Numbered from the stretch's first letter, positions 8,534-18,159 are shown. The stretch is 64,000 nt of DNA from Nitrosomonas ureae (GCF_001455205.1 NZ_CP013341.1:1860001-1924000), one strand, 5' to 3'. Made by a program: numbers and translations. Notes: generated by a model not told the origin, from the sequence alone.

Positions 8534-9409
8534 TTATTGCTCGTCGTCATGCTTTCTTAAATATTTTGATAGAAAAGCGTTAACGCGTTGTTCATATTCT
8601 CTTCCGGCATAGGTATGCATATTAAAATGTTTTGCACCAGGCACAATCCATAGGTCTTTAGGGGTTCTCGCAGCTTCAAAGAGTCTTTTGGTTTCCAACT
8701 GAGTGGTATGCATATCATCGGTTCCAGAAATAAACAACAGGGGTGAATGAAGATTATTAATTCGGAAAATTGGACTTAACTCATCCATAGAAATATCCAG
8801 ATGAAAAGATAATTGCCATAGCATCAGCGGTAATAATAGCGATCCATAGTCTCCAAAATGCAACTTTAGACGATTCTCGACAGCTTCTTCAATAGTGGGG
8901 TGAAGCGACTCGAGGATAACAGCATTCAATCTCAATTCTTGCTTAGCCAAAACTATTGCCGCGGCGCCCAAAGAAGTGCCAAGTGCACCTATTCGTTCGG
9001 TCGGAAATGTTTTTCGCAGAAAAGTGACTGCCGCTTCCACATTTCTAGATTCATGCAAACCAAAGGTAATGTGATTCCCGGCAGTTTCTCCATGGGCTTG
9101 CAGATCAATGAGCAAAACGCTAAAGCCTTGATCCTTCAGGAACCGTGCCCGGCTCAGCATTTCAACTCGGTTGCTGCGCATTGAATGAACCAGTAATACC
9201 ACGCCATTCCCCGGTTTTCCATAAATCATCCAACCATGCACAGTTGGTCCGTTTGCAGCAGGGATCTGCACTGATTCAACTGGAAAATCTGTAGTTAATA
9301 TTCCTACAGCAGTCGGTGCCGATGCAGTCAAAACTGCACCGATTGTAAATATGCCCAGTATGATTGCGATTATAAAGGCTAGAATCTGAAAAAATAGTTT
9401 GTGTAGCAT
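8534..9409 (-). CDS. Membrane-anchored alpha/beta hydrolase
   Basis: 291 residues. One N-terminal membrane segment (about 5-30) is followed by an alpha/beta-hydrolase domain with nucleophile Ser146 in GALGTSLGAA, acid Asp231 or Asp232 in SGTDDMHT, and His261 in GAKHF. The family resembles the serine aminopeptidase S33/BAAT-like hydrolases; the substrate is unknown. The FecR-like gene lies 21 bases upstream on the same strand, so the two are probably co-transcribed. Confidence 0.8.
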   Translation of the reverse strand: MLHKLFFQILAFIIAIILGIFTIGAVLTASAPTAVGILTTDFPVESVQIPAANGPTVHGWMIYGKPGNGVVLLVHSMRSNRVEMLSRARFLKDQGFSVLLIDLQAHGETAGNHITFGLHESRNVEAAVTFLRKTFPTERIGALGTSLGAAAIVLAKQELRLNAVILESLHPTIEEAVENRLKLHFGDYGSLLLPLMLWQLSFHLDISMDELSPIFRINNLHSPLLFISGTDDMHTTQLETKRLFEAARTPKDLWIVPGAKHFNMHTYAGREYEQRVNAFLSKYLRKHDDEQ

Positions 9410-9430
9410 GACATTGGGTTCTTAATCGCA

Positions 9431-9979
9431 TTATTGTGGTGAGCGCCAAGGTGCGATATCGCGTTCAGCTATCAAACGATGCTTGCTAATACCGGTATCA
9501 TCAAAATCAGCCTGTTCAAACGCACTGATCTGATAAACCCCGGAAGCTACGTGAACCTTAATATAACCATCGGCAACTGCAATATGGCGGCTGCCACCTT
9601 TGTGCAATTGGATACTGAAACGGGTTCCGAAATCTTTAATCATAGTATTGCCAATTTTCACTTCAAGCTGATTGACGGCATTCTTCCGAATATCAAAATA
9701 AACGTTTCCCTTGAGCAACTCTACCTGCAGCGGTTGACCTTCTTTCACCGCTATAGAACTCTGTGTATCGAGTGCCATATCGATACCAGGCGCTATCGAA
9801 GCGGTAAGTTGCTCTTCTGAGTTTGTTTCAAAAAATCGAACATTCTCAGGTTTACCAAAATACCAAGTCATCAGGCCCAGCATGACACAAATTCCCATGA
9901 TGGAGCAATGAAGTAAAAAACGCCGCCAACTGAAGACAAAGGTATATGGCTGTATAATGGGAGGTTCAGGTTTCTGCAT
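9431..9979 (-). CDS. FecR-like protein, single membrane span with periplasmic FecR domain
   Basis: 182 residues. A membrane segment at about 22-44 separates a short cytoplasmic tail from a periplasmic FecR-type beta domain (about 60-150) with the characteristic IKDFGTRFSI and VADGYIKVHV strands. Classical FecR proteins carry a cytoplasmic anti-sigma domain and control a FecI sigma factor in response to a TonB receptor; here that domain is absent and no fecI or receptor is adjacent. It may therefore be a sensor remnant or serve another envelope function. It probably forms an operon with the hydrolase downstream. Confidence 0.75.
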   Translation of the reverse strand: MQKPEPPIIQPYTFVFSWRRFLLHCSIMGICVMLGLMTWYFGKPENVRFFETNSEEQLTASIAPGIDMALDTQSSIAVKEGQPLQVELLKGNVYFDIRKNAVNQLEVKIGNTMIKDFGTRFSIQLHKGGSRHIAVADGYIKVHVASGVYQISAFEQADFDDTGISKHRLIAERDIAPWRSPQ

Positions 9980-10121
9980 TTTTACTTAACAAGCCAATAA
10001 TAAAAGCAGGAATTATATACTGTTGGTAATTATTTTTTAGCTTGGGGTTTAAACAAAGCTATCTACTTTCAGTTCCGTCAATTAAGCTGATAAATGTAGA
10101 GACTAAAATGGGGGAGAAAAA

Positions 10122-11120
10122 ATGCTTAATTCTTCAATACTGGATATTGCCATAGGCATGGTGTTTCTTTTCGTGTTGATCAGTTTGCTGTGTTCCACGA
10201 TCAATGAAATGATTGCGCAATTTTTGTGCATGCGGGCGAAGAATCTTGAAGCAGGGTTGGCAAACCTGCTGCAATCAGGTGCAGGAAACAAACTGGTAAG
10301 CGATCTTTATAATCATCCGTTAATCAACGGGCTTTCAAAAGCGGGGCATAAACCCTCTTATATTCCGGCCAAGAACTTTACTCTGGCGTTAATGGATATC
10401 ATGTCGGGTAGTATGGGCAAGATTCCGACCGACAATAAATCCTTAATCGAGGCGATTGAGAGGCAGGGTCAATTTGCTCGGACTGAAGCAGGAAAGTCTA
10501 TTATTCTTCTGCTGCATGAAGCAGGAGATAATGTGGAGAAAGCACGCCGGAATCTTGAAGGCTGGTATAACGATGCAATGGATAGGGTGGGCGGCTGGTA
10601 TAAACAAAAAACACAAATTATCATCTTTGTGACCTCACTCATCATATGTGCAGTACTCAATATTGATGCAATCAAAATTTCCCAGACACTTTGGACCGAT
10701 ATCGCGCTCAGGCAAGCGCTGGTTGAAGCTGCCTCATCATCGGATATTGCTCGTTTGATGCCGCAAGAATCAACCGAGCAAGAGCCGACAGTCGTAGACG
10801 ATGTTGTCGTGCATCCCAGTGAACAAACGGCAATTAAAGCTGCAACGGAAGATAGGGTGCAATCCGCTAAGAATACTGGAGCGCTAATCGAGCAAATCAA
10901 AGCATTGCATCTGCCGATCGGTTGGAAGGAAAAGATAGATGGAGAAGATGTTTGGGTGTACAGGGAATTCGATTTAATGGGATGGATCGTTAAAATCATG
11001 GGTATCCTGATTACCACTTTTGCCGCTTCTTTGGGTGCTCCATTCTGGTTTCAGTTATTGAATAAGGTGGTTGATCTTCGTGCTGCGGGTAAGCAACCTG
11101 CTAAATCCGGAAGATCATAA
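10122..11120 (+). CDS. Uncharacterised membrane protein with three predicted spans
   Basis: 332 residues; I do not recognise a named family. Membrane segments are predicted at about 6-28, 164-183 and 288-308, with a long, largely helical and charged domain between the first two and a second one (about 185-285) after them. The first helix contains SLLCSTINEM and the last has GAPFWFQLLNKVVDLR, a pattern I associate with a widespread conserved hypothetical. GGGGGAGAAAAA just upstream (10109-10120) gives a good ribosome site. It stands alone. Confidence 0.7.
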   Translation: MLNSSILDIAIGMVFLFVLISLLCSTINEMIAQFLCMRAKNLEAGLANLLQSGAGNKLVSDLYNHPLINGLSKAGHKPSYIPAKNFTLALMDIMSGSMGKIPTDNKSLIEAIERQGQFARTEAGKSIILLLHEAGDNVEKARRNLEGWYNDAMDRVGGWYKQKTQIIIFVTSLIICAVLNIDAIKISQTLWTDIALRQALVEAASSSDIARLMPQESTEQEPTVVDDVVVHPSEQTAIKAATEDRVQSAKNTGALIEQIKALHLPIGWKEKIDGEDVWVYREFDLMGWIVKIMGILITTFAASLGAPFWFQLLNKVVDLRAAGKQPAKSGRS

Positions 11121-11313
11121 ATGAGGTATGGGTGCCAAACGAGTACAGGATGAATTTTTACAAATAGATTTTGTGAAGTTAGGCAAGTTGATAAAAAATA
11201 CACAAAGGGTGCGATACTGAGTGTCGAGCGAGATTTATTGATTTTGACAACTGAAGAAAGTAGGTGGAGGTGGTGCTAGTATTTGTTTAAGTTGTTAATA
11301 TTTATGGTTATTT

Positions 11314-12114
11314 TTAACTTTTCAGTATTCGTGAGATATTTTGCTTGAGTGTTTCCGGGTAGAAGGGTTTTATGATAAAACCTGCAGCCCCTGCGCTCAC
11401 AGCTAGTTTGAGCAATTTTCGGCTGGCTAATGTTGTTGTCATTACGATCTTTGTTGTATCATTTTTACTGCGTATGATTTTTAAGGCTTCTATTCCATTC
11501 ATCATTGGCAGATCGAAATCCAGACATGCAATATCGGGTTTGTGTTCTGCTACCAGTTCGGTGGCTTGCATGCCATCATAGGCTTCCCCGACTACTTCGA
11601 TCCCCATTTGTGTCAAAATTGTTATCAACAATCGTCGCACTGTGCGGCTATCATCGGCTACAACGGCTGTTGTGTGAAAGGTATCATCCTCGGGGAAACT
11701 ATTATACTTTCTAGTCAGGATCATTAACTGTTTTTTTGCGTGGGTTATTTCTTGCAGTACATCAAATATTTTCTTCTGAGAAAATGGCTTGTAGATAAAT
11801 CCATCAATCCCCAACATGGCGGCAACATGTTGTAACGTGGTGTCATCGCTTCCCGTAATCATTACCACAGGAAGGTTAGGATATGCCGTGCGGATTTCGC
11901 CCAAAAGATGCATACCATCTTTGTTGGGTAATAAATGATCAAGGCAGATGATATCGGGATCTAGCATCTCAATTGTGGAAAGAAGTTTCTCACCACTACT
12001 CAGCTCTCCCACGACTACATATTCATCACCGTTCAGCATGGCTCGTAATGTGGTGCGAATACACACACAATCGTCCACGATGAGGACCCGAATTCTTTTG
12101 GATAATTGAGTCAT
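11314..12114 (-). CDS. Response regulator with two receiver domains and no output domain
   Basis: 266 residues made of two CheY-like receiver domains. The first (about 8-125) has the acidic pair DD14-15, phospho-acceptor D59 in CLDHLLP and K109 in YKPF; the second (about 148-264) has DD154-155, D199 in CLDFDLP and K249 in IKPF. Both keep every residue needed for phosphorylation. There is no DNA-binding, enzymatic or RNA-binding output domain, so it probably relays a signal through protein contacts. No histidine kinase lies nearby. Confidence 0.88.
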   Translation of the reverse strand: MTQLSKRIRVLIVDDCVCIRTTLRAMLNGDEYVVVGELSSGEKLLSTIEMLDPDIICLDHLLPNKDGMHLLGEIRTAYPNLPVVMITGSDDTTLQHVAAMLGIDGFIYKPFSQKKIFDVLQEITHAKKQLMILTRKYNSFPEDDTFHTTAVVADDSRTVRRLLITILTQMGIEVVGEAYDGMQATELVAEHKPDIACLDFDLPMMNGIEALKIIRSKNDTTKIVMTTTLASRKLLKLAVSAGAAGFIIKPFYPETLKQNISRILKS

Positions 12115-12629
12115 AACAGTAATTATGTAATATATTTCCTATAAATGATTTTTTTAATTACTTTAGGATAGATCGGGTAACGTGCATGAGGGAGTGTATT
12201 CTAAGCTTCTATAATGGGATAAACTGCTGAACTATCATGTAATAGTATATAAAATATAGCTATTTATCATTATTATTTTATTAAACAAGAATAAATATTA
12301 CAGTATAAGAAAGATAAAATTCCGGAAAGAGGAGTTTTAATTTGTAAGAATATTCCTATATCCTTAGGGTGTCAATGTTGAAGTGAGAAAGGCTCTCGCA
12401 TCATTTTCCAGTCTGCCAAATAAACGACTAGAATAGAGAGTACTTGAACGAATTTTTCTACATTTTTGTGGATTGCGCTGGGTGGCGATGCTTGAAGAAA
12501 TAATATGATGGTTTTATAACGTGTTGGTCTGCGACGGGCAGGAAAAAGAAGAATTAAGCAATTGCATATTTAGTTGCAGATTGTTGGATATGCTTGACAA
12601 GTTGGGCGGCAGTCAAGGTTCATCTGGCA
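12115..12629. other. Long AT-rich intergenic region
   Basis: 515 bases between two minus-strand genes, both of which it separates widely. It should hold the promoter of the double-receiver gene (right of 12114) and the 3' end of the tyrA transcript. A 62-codon plus-strand open frame at its right edge overlaps tyrA and has no coding character. I see no hairpin with a T run, repeat or RNA gene. Confidence 0.5.
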
Positions 12630-13523
12630 TTAGATGCTATTTTTCAGCCATTCATCGCGCAGGCTTCGTGCTCGAGAAAAATTTTCTTCTAATGCCTCTG
12701 CATCATTAGTACTTAATATTACTTGCAGCACCTTCAATTCATCCTGATACATATCAATTTGCTTGAGCAAAGCCGCGCGATTTGCCAAGCAGATATCGCG
12801 CCACATTTCCGGGGAACTACTAGCGATGCGGGTGAAGTCACGAAAGCCGCTACCGGCGAAACGCAGCATGTTTTCGGGTTGACTGGTGTTGCTGAGGTGA
12901 TTCATCAATGTGAAGGCGAGAATATGCGGTAAATGACTGGTGGCGGCGAGGACTTGGTCGTGGTCATTTGCAGGCATCAACGATACTCGTGCGCCGCAGA
13001 CCTGCCATAACTGACATACCCGTTCAATAGCGTCGGAACTGGTTTCCGGTAGCGGAGTTAGGATCACGTGTTTATTAAGATATAAATCAGGTTGTGCGGC
13101 TTGTACACCGCTTTGTTCTGCACCGGCGATCGGGTGACCGGGGACAAAATGATGCCGGCTTTGCATCGAAAGATAGTGGCGTGCAGCAGCGATTACATCT
13201 TGCTTGGTGCTGCCAGCGTCGGTGACGATGGTGTCGGCGTGCAGATGTGGGGCGATTTTTTCCATGATGCGCTTGGTTTGGCCTACCGGCATCGCAAGGA
13301 ACACCAAATCTGCATGATGCAGGGCGGAAGCGATATCGCTTGCAATTTCATCAATTACCCCGAGTTCAATGGCATATTGCATATTTTTCTGGCTACGCCC
13401 AACACCGACGATATGCTTGGCCAGGCCGGCACTGCGCAGGGCCTGTGCAAATGAGCCGCCGATCAGGCCTACACCTATAATAACCAGTTTATTGAGCGCT
13501 GTGGTCTGTGTCATTGGTGGCAC
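12630..13523 (-). CDS. tyrA: Prephenate dehydrogenase
   Basis: 297 residues. The NAD(P)-binding Rossmann motif GVGLIGGS (G17, G19, G22) is followed by the conserved GHPIAGAEQSG and the catalytic-domain motif ATSHLPH. It oxidises prephenate (or arogenate) to the tyrosine precursor 4-hydroxyphenylpyruvate. It is the last gene of a minus-strand run gyrA-serC-serA-pheA-hisC-tyrA; the aroA gene that often follows in related bacteria is not here. The gap to hisC is 17 bases, so they are co-transcribed. Confidence 0.93.
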   Translation of the reverse strand: MPPMTQTTALNKLVIIGVGLIGGSFAQALRSAGLAKHIVGVGRSQKNMQYAIELGVIDEIASDIASALHHADLVFLAMPVGQTKRIMEKIAPHLHADTIVTDAGSTKQDVIAAARHYLSMQSRHHFVPGHPIAGAEQSGVQAAQPDLYLNKHVILTPLPETSSDAIERVCQLWQVCGARVSLMPANDHDQVLAATSHLPHILAFTLMNHLSNTSQPENMLRFAGSGFRDFTRIASSSPEMWRDICLANRAALLKQIDMYQDELKVLQVILSTNDAEALEENFSRARSLRDEWLKNSI

Positions 13524-13540
13524 TTGGATTGAGCTTTTAA

Positions 13541-14659
13541 TTAATTCAGTTCACTTAACGCCAGTTCCAGCGCTTCCAGGAAACGTTTGTTTTGCGCTTC
13601 CAATCCAATCGTAACCCGAAGATGATTAGGCATTTCATAAATACCGAGCGGGCGTACAATGATGCCTTGTTGCAGCAGATTCTGATAAACCGTCAGGGTG
13701 TTGGATGGATCGCCCTTGACGCGGAAACTGATGAAATTGCCATATGAGGGAATACATTCAATGCTCATCCTGCGGAAACCATCGGTGAGTTGCAGCATAC
13801 CCACACGGTTCAGTGCGTATGAACGTTGCACGAATTCGGCATCGTGCAATGCAGCTAGAGCGCCTACCAGGCCAATGCTGCTGACATTGAAAGGTTGGCG
13901 CACACGGTTCATCAAGTTAGCCACATCCGGATGTGTCAAGCCGAATCCAACGCGCACACCGGCTAAGCCGTATGCTTTGGAGAAAGTTCGTGTGAGCAGC
14001 AAGTTGGAAAACTGCTTTAACCAGCTAATACTATCTGGTTTGTTCGCCTCGGGTAAGTATTCGTAATAGGCTTCATCCATAACGACTAATACATCGCGCG
14101 ATACGCGCTCCATAAATCGCAATAGTTCATTTTCGCTGGATAGGGTGCCAGTCGGGTTATTGGGACTGGCAATAAATACGATACGTGTTTCCGGCGTGAT
14201 GGCATCCAGCATCGCTGGTAAATCATGGCCATAATCGCGGGCGGGAACTGATATGCCATTGGCACCGATCATCTTTACCACCAACGGATAAACGGCAAAA
14301 GCATGTTGTGAATATACAGCTGTGGCGCCCGGTTTTAGAAATACACGTGCGGCCAGATCCAATACATCATTCGAGCCATTACCCAGGATAATTTGTTCCG
14401 GATCAAGTTGATAGCGCTTGGAGAGTGCAGCTTTCAATTCGTAACCGCTGCCGTCCGGATAAAGTGCGATATCGTGCAATGTGTTTATTATCGCATCTAA
14501 TGCGAGTGGGCTGGTGCCGAGCGGATTCTCATTGGAGGCCAGTTTGACTATATGTGCTTCATCCAAACCCATTTCCCGTGCAAGTTCGGAAATGGGCTTG
14601 CCGGGTTGATAGGGTTGGATCGAACGGATATATTCCGGAGCAAAGTCACAAAGATTCAT
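13541..14659 (-). CDS. hisC: Histidinol-phosphate aminotransferase-type enzyme
   Basis: 372 residues, class I/II aminotransferase. The PLP lysine is K228 in TRTFSKAYGLAG, with SNENPLG near the N-terminus and SPNNPTG in the middle. In a cluster with pheA and tyrA such enzymes may serve aromatic amino acid transamination as well as histidine synthesis; sequence alone does not decide. It is 17 bases upstream of tyrA and about 76 bases after pheA. Confidence 0.88.
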   Translation of the reverse strand: MNLCDFAPEYIRSIQPYQPGKPISELAREMGLDEAHIVKLASNENPLGTSPLALDAIINTLHDIALYPDGSGYELKAALSKRYQLDPEQIILGNGSNDVLDLAARVFLKPGATAVYSQHAFAVYPLVVKMIGANGISVPARDYGHDLPAMLDAITPETRIVFIASPNNPTGTLSSENELLRFMERVSRDVLVVMDEAYYEYLPEANKPDSISWLKQFSNLLLTRTFSKAYGLAGVRVGFGLTHPDVANLMNRVRQPFNVSSIGLVGALAALHDAEFVQRSYALNRVGMLQLTDGFRRMSIECIPSYGNFISFRVKGDPSNTLTVYQNLLQQGIIVRPLGIYEMPNHLRVTIGLEAQNKRFLEALELALSELN

Positions 14660-14735
14660 AAGATTAAATGTGTTATGGGTAAAATATCGGGAGTTGAATA
14701 ATTCAATAATGTGATTATTCGGTGATAGTGAAGCG

Positions 14736-15806
14736 TTATGTTACTGGATATGATCCGAGGATTTTCAGAAAAGCTGCTTTGTCACGTAATTCTACCAGTG
14801 CAGCGGCTACTTTTTGATCTTGTTGGTGCCCTTCAATATCCACAAAGAAAACATATTGCCATAGCCCAGCGCGCGATGGACGCGACTCCAAACGGCTCAT
14901 GCTGACACCATACCGCGCCAGCGGCTCAAGCAATTTATAGATTGCTCCGGAGTGGTTGCTGGTTGACAGGATCAAAGAAGTTTTATCTTTTCCTGAAGCA
15001 TCTACTAGCTGTTTACCGATAACGAGAAAACGCGTGGTATTTTTTGGATCATCTTCGATGTTTTCAGCGCAGATGGAAAGCCCGAATAATTCGGCAGCTC
15101 TCTTGCTCGCTATGGCCGCTGCATGGGCATCCGCTGCTGCCTGCCGGGCTGCTTCTGCATTGCTGGCGGTAGTGACAAAAGCAATATCGGAAATTTGCGG
15201 CAAATTGACTTTTAGCCATTGATGGCATTGAGCGAAAGATTGCGGGTGAGTATATATTTTTTTGATGTGTGATAATCCGGATTGTTGTGCCATCAAAAAT
15301 TGATGGATAGCCAGTTGAATTTCACCGCAAATGATCAGTGAAGTTTGCAGCAATAAATCCATGGTTCTGCCAACTGCGCCCTCGGTAGAATTTTCCACTG
15401 GCACCACCCCGTAATTAGCTGAATCCGATTCCACAGCGCGAAATACTTCGTCGATAGAATCACACGCCAGGGTTGAAATGGCGTTACCAAAACGTTTTAA
15501 CGCTGCATCTTCCGAGAAAGTACCGCTAGGTCCGAGGTAAGCTACACTCATTGGCCTTTCCAAGGCGCGGCATACCGACATAATTTCGATAAATAGTTGT
15601 TTGATGTGTTTGCTACTGATGGGACCGGGATTCTGTTCTTGCATCCGTGTCAGTATTTGCGCTTCACGTTCGGGGCGATAAATAATGCCGCTCTTTTTAA
15701 TCTTGCCGATTTGCTGTGCCAGCCCGGCGCGTTTGCTTATCAGCAGGAGCAGTTCTTCGTCAATGGTGTCAATCTGATTGCGTAATTGTTTGAGTTCTTC
15801 TGACAT
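14736..15806 (-). CDS. pheA: Chorismate mutase / prephenate dehydratase (P-protein)
   Basis: 356 residues in three parts: an N-terminal chorismate mutase helical domain (about 1-85, LRNQIDTIDEELLLLISKR), a prephenate dehydratase domain (about 90-270, AYLGPSGTFSEDAA) and a C-terminal ACT domain (about 275-350) with ESRPSR, the phenylalanine-feedback motif. It takes chorismate to phenylpyruvate. The frame stays open upstream to 15941, but those residues lack family similarity and run into serA; ATG at 15806 gives the normal MSEELKQLR start. Confidence 0.93.
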   Translation of the reverse strand: MSEELKQLRNQIDTIDEELLLLISKRAGLAQQIGKIKKSGIIYRPEREAQILTRMQEQNPGPISSKHIKQLFIEIMSVCRALERPMSVAYLGPSGTFSEDAALKRFGNAISTLACDSIDEVFRAVESDSANYGVVPVENSTEGAVGRTMDLLLQTSLIICGEIQLAIHQFLMAQQSGLSHIKKIYTHPQSFAQCHQWLKVNLPQISDIAFVTTASNAEAARQAAADAHAAAIASKRAAELFGLSICAENIEDDPKNTTRFLVIGKQLVDASGKDKTSLILSTSNHSGAIYKLLEPLARYGVSMSRLESRPSRAGLWQYVFFVDIEGHQQDQKVAAALVELRDKAAFLKILGSYPVT

Positions 15807-15846
15807 GAGCAGTGAAAATTTTGACTTAACGATAAGACATCGAATT

Positions 15847-17043
15847 CTATTGAGTAAGCGGCAGATAACGCGCCATGAGCACACCCGCAATGGCGGCGAT
15901 TTCATCCAATGCATGTTGTGGCACCGGACTGTCGACATCAACCAGCGTACAAGCCATTTCGCCTCGTGACTTGTTGATCATATTATGAATATTCAATCCG
16001 GCCTTGGCCATGCTAGTGGAGATTTGGCCCAAGATATTGGGTACGTTGGCATTGGCTACCGCTACACGATAAGGTGATTCCCGTTCCATCCGGATGTCGG
16101 GAAAATTGACCGTATGAGTGATGTTGCCGTTTTGCAGATAATCAATGAGCTGATCCACTACCATAACCGCACAATTTTCTTCTGATTCCTGTGTTGATGC
16201 ACCGATATGCGGGAAGGTGATAACCGATTTCTGATGCTGCAATTTCTGACTGGGAAAGTCACTGACATAAGTTTTGATTTTGTTCATGGCGATACCGGCC
16301 AGAACAGCTTCTTCATCGACGATTGCGCTACGCGAAAAATTTAAAAGAATCACATTCTGCTTCATCAGTTTGATGTTTTTATCATTAATCAGATGGCGGG
16401 TGGAATCCAGTAATGGAACATGTACGCTGACAAACTCGCTGTGGCGCAGGAGATCTTCCATACTGTTGGCTTTCTTAACTTCTGCCGATAAATTCCATGC
16501 AGAATCCACGGTGATTTGAGGGTCATAACCGATTACTTTCATGCCTAGTTTAAGTGCGGAATTGGCAACCAGTCGACCAATTTCACCCAAGCCGATAATA
16601 CCGAGTGTGCGTCCGGGCAATTCAATACCGGAAAAAAGTTTTTTTCCATCTTCGGCTTGTTTGTTCAGAATCACATCATCACCTTGCAGATTTTCAACAA
16701 ACTGCAAAGCAGGCACCAGATTGCGCGCGGTTACGAGCAGGCTGGCTAGAACCAGTTCTTTAACCGCGTTGGCATTTGCGCCCGGCGTATTGAACACGGG
16801 AATGCCACGATTATTCATATCGGGCACCGGAATGTTGTTGGTGCCCGCACCAGCACGGCCAATTGCTTTAACGCTGATGGGAATGTTCTGGTTTAACATG
16901 TTATGCGAACGCACCAGAATTGCATCCGGTTCAGTGATATCTTTGCCAATCTGATAGCTTTCTGTTGGAAAGCGGCACAGACCATGATGAGAAATCTGGT
17001 TAAGCGTGAGAATCTTGAAGATTTTATACTGAGGTTCAGGCAT
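15847..17043 (-). CDS. serA: D-3-phosphoglycerate dehydrogenase
   Basis: 398 residues. It has the D-2-hydroxyacid dehydrogenase fold with the NAD motif GLGEIGR, the GRAGAGTNNI substrate loop, the catalytic histidine in FPHIGAST and a C-terminal ACT domain (about 320-398) that usually gives serine feedback. It oxidises 3-phosphoglycerate in the first step of serine synthesis. An upstream ATG at 17061 is also possible; 17043 (MPEPQYKIFKILTLNQ) fits the family start better. It overlaps the end of serC by 8 bases, so translation is probably coupled. Confidence 0.92.
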   Translation of the reverse strand: MPEPQYKIFKILTLNQISHHGLCRFPTESYQIGKDITEPDAILVRSHNMLNQNIPISVKAIGRAGAGTNNIPVPDMNNRGIPVFNTPGANANAVKELVLASLLVTARNLVPALQFVENLQGDDVILNKQAEDGKKLFSGIELPGRTLGIIGLGEIGRLVANSALKLGMKVIGYDPQITVDSAWNLSAEVKKANSMEDLLRHSEFVSVHVPLLDSTRHLINDKNIKLMKQNVILLNFSRSAIVDEEAVLAGIAMNKIKTYVSDFPSQKLQHQKSVITFPHIGASTQESEENCAVMVVDQLIDYLQNGNITHTVNFPDIRMERESPYRVAVANANVPNILGQISTSMAKAGLNIHNMINKSRGEMACTLVDVDSPVPQHALDEIAAIAGVLMARYLPLTQ

Positions 17044-18127
17044 GCTGATTGGCGAATTCATTCATAAACGCAACTAATTTTGTTACACCTTCAATCGGCA
17101 TGGCATTGTATATCGATGCGCGCATACCGCCTACGGAGCGATGGCCTTTTAACTGAATCAAACCATTGTTGTCGGCTTGTTTGAGAAATTCTTCGTTCAG
17201 TGCAGGATTTTTCAATGTGAAGGGAACATTCATGCGTGAGCGATCCGCTTTTGCTACCGGGCAATGATAGAAATCGTTGTTATTCAGCAAGTCATACAGT
17301 AAATTAGCTTTGGTAATATTGATTTTTTCCATCATCGCCAATCCGCCTTTATTTTTCAGCCATGCAAATACCAAACCGGTAATATACATGGCGTAGGTAG
17401 GTGGCGTGTTGTACATCGAATCATTTTGTGCATGAATCTGATAATCATATAATGTTGGAGTGCCTGTTAGTGGCTGACCCAATAAATCTTCGCGGACTAC
17501 GACCAGTGTTAGTCCTGCAGGCCCGAGGTTTTTCTGGGCGCCCGCGTAGACTAATCCAAAACGCGTGATATCCAGCGGTCGTGACAAAATATCGGATGAC
17601 ATGTCGGCTACCAATGGAATACCGTTGCGCGAATCAATGTCGGGTATCCAATGAAACTCGACGCCGCCAATCGTTTCATTGCTGGTATAGTGGATATAGG
17701 CTGCTTCAGGATCCAGATGCCATTTATCTTGGGTGGGTACACAAGTAAAATTAGTTTTTTCCGAGGACGCAGCTACATTGATCGTGCAGTAGCGGCTAGC
17801 CTCCTTGATGGCCTTGGTTGACCACTGACCGGTATTGATATAGTTCGCTTTTGTTTTGCCACGCAACAGATTCATCGGCACCATGGAGAATTGACTGGAA
17901 GCGCCGCCTTGTAGAAATAACACTTTGTAGTTTTCGGGAATGCCCACCAGTTCACGAAAATCGCTTTCGGTTTTCTCGGCGATAGACATGAATTCTTTAC
18001 CTCGATGGCTCATTTCCATTACGGACATGCCGCTACCGTGCCAATCCAGCATCTCATCGCGCGCTTGCTGTAGCACTTCTTTGGGAAGGACCGCAGGGCC
18101 TGCGCTAAAGTTATAGATTTGATCCAT
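17036..18127 (-). CDS. serC: Phosphoserine aminotransferase
   Basis: 363 residues, class V aminotransferase. It begins with the typical NFSAGPAVLP and has the PLP lysine K199 in YAGAQKNLGPAG. It makes phosphoserine (and 4-phosphohydroxythreonine for vitamin B6) in the cytoplasm. It lies 32 bases downstream of gyrA and overlaps serA, linking the two serine-pathway enzymes in one transcript. Confidence 0.95.
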   Translation of the reverse strand: MDQIYNFSAGPAVLPKEVLQQARDEMLDWHGSGMSVMEMSHRGKEFMSIAEKTESDFRELVGIPENYKVLFLQGGASSQFSMVPMNLLRGKTKANYINTGQWSTKAIKEASRYCTINVAASSEKTNFTCVPTQDKWHLDPEAAYIHYTSNETIGGVEFHWIPDIDSRNGIPLVADMSSDILSRPLDITRFGLVYAGAQKNLGPAGLTLVVVREDLLGQPLTGTPTLYDYQIHAQNDSMYNTPPTYAMYITGLVFAWLKNKGGLAMMEKINITKANLLYDLLNNNDFYHCPVAKADRSRMNVPFTLKNPALNEEFLKQADNNGLIQLKGHRSVGGMRASIYNAMPIEGVTKLVAFMNEFANQHA

Positions 18128-18159
18128 TGCGTTATTTGCGATTAATTTTTGATTAGTTA

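Noticed and set aside
8415..8612. 65-codon plus-strand open frame between usp and the hydrolase gene
   Set aside because: It overlaps both minus-strand genes, is cysteine/tyrosine-rich nonsense and has no support as a gene.
12521..12709. Small plus-strand open frame in the tyrA upstream gap
   Set aside because: It overlaps tyrA antisense, has no good ribosome site and no coding character.
15807..15941. Extended pheA start
   Set aside because: The 45 extra residues run into serA, are basic and irregular, and lack similarity to chorismate mutase.
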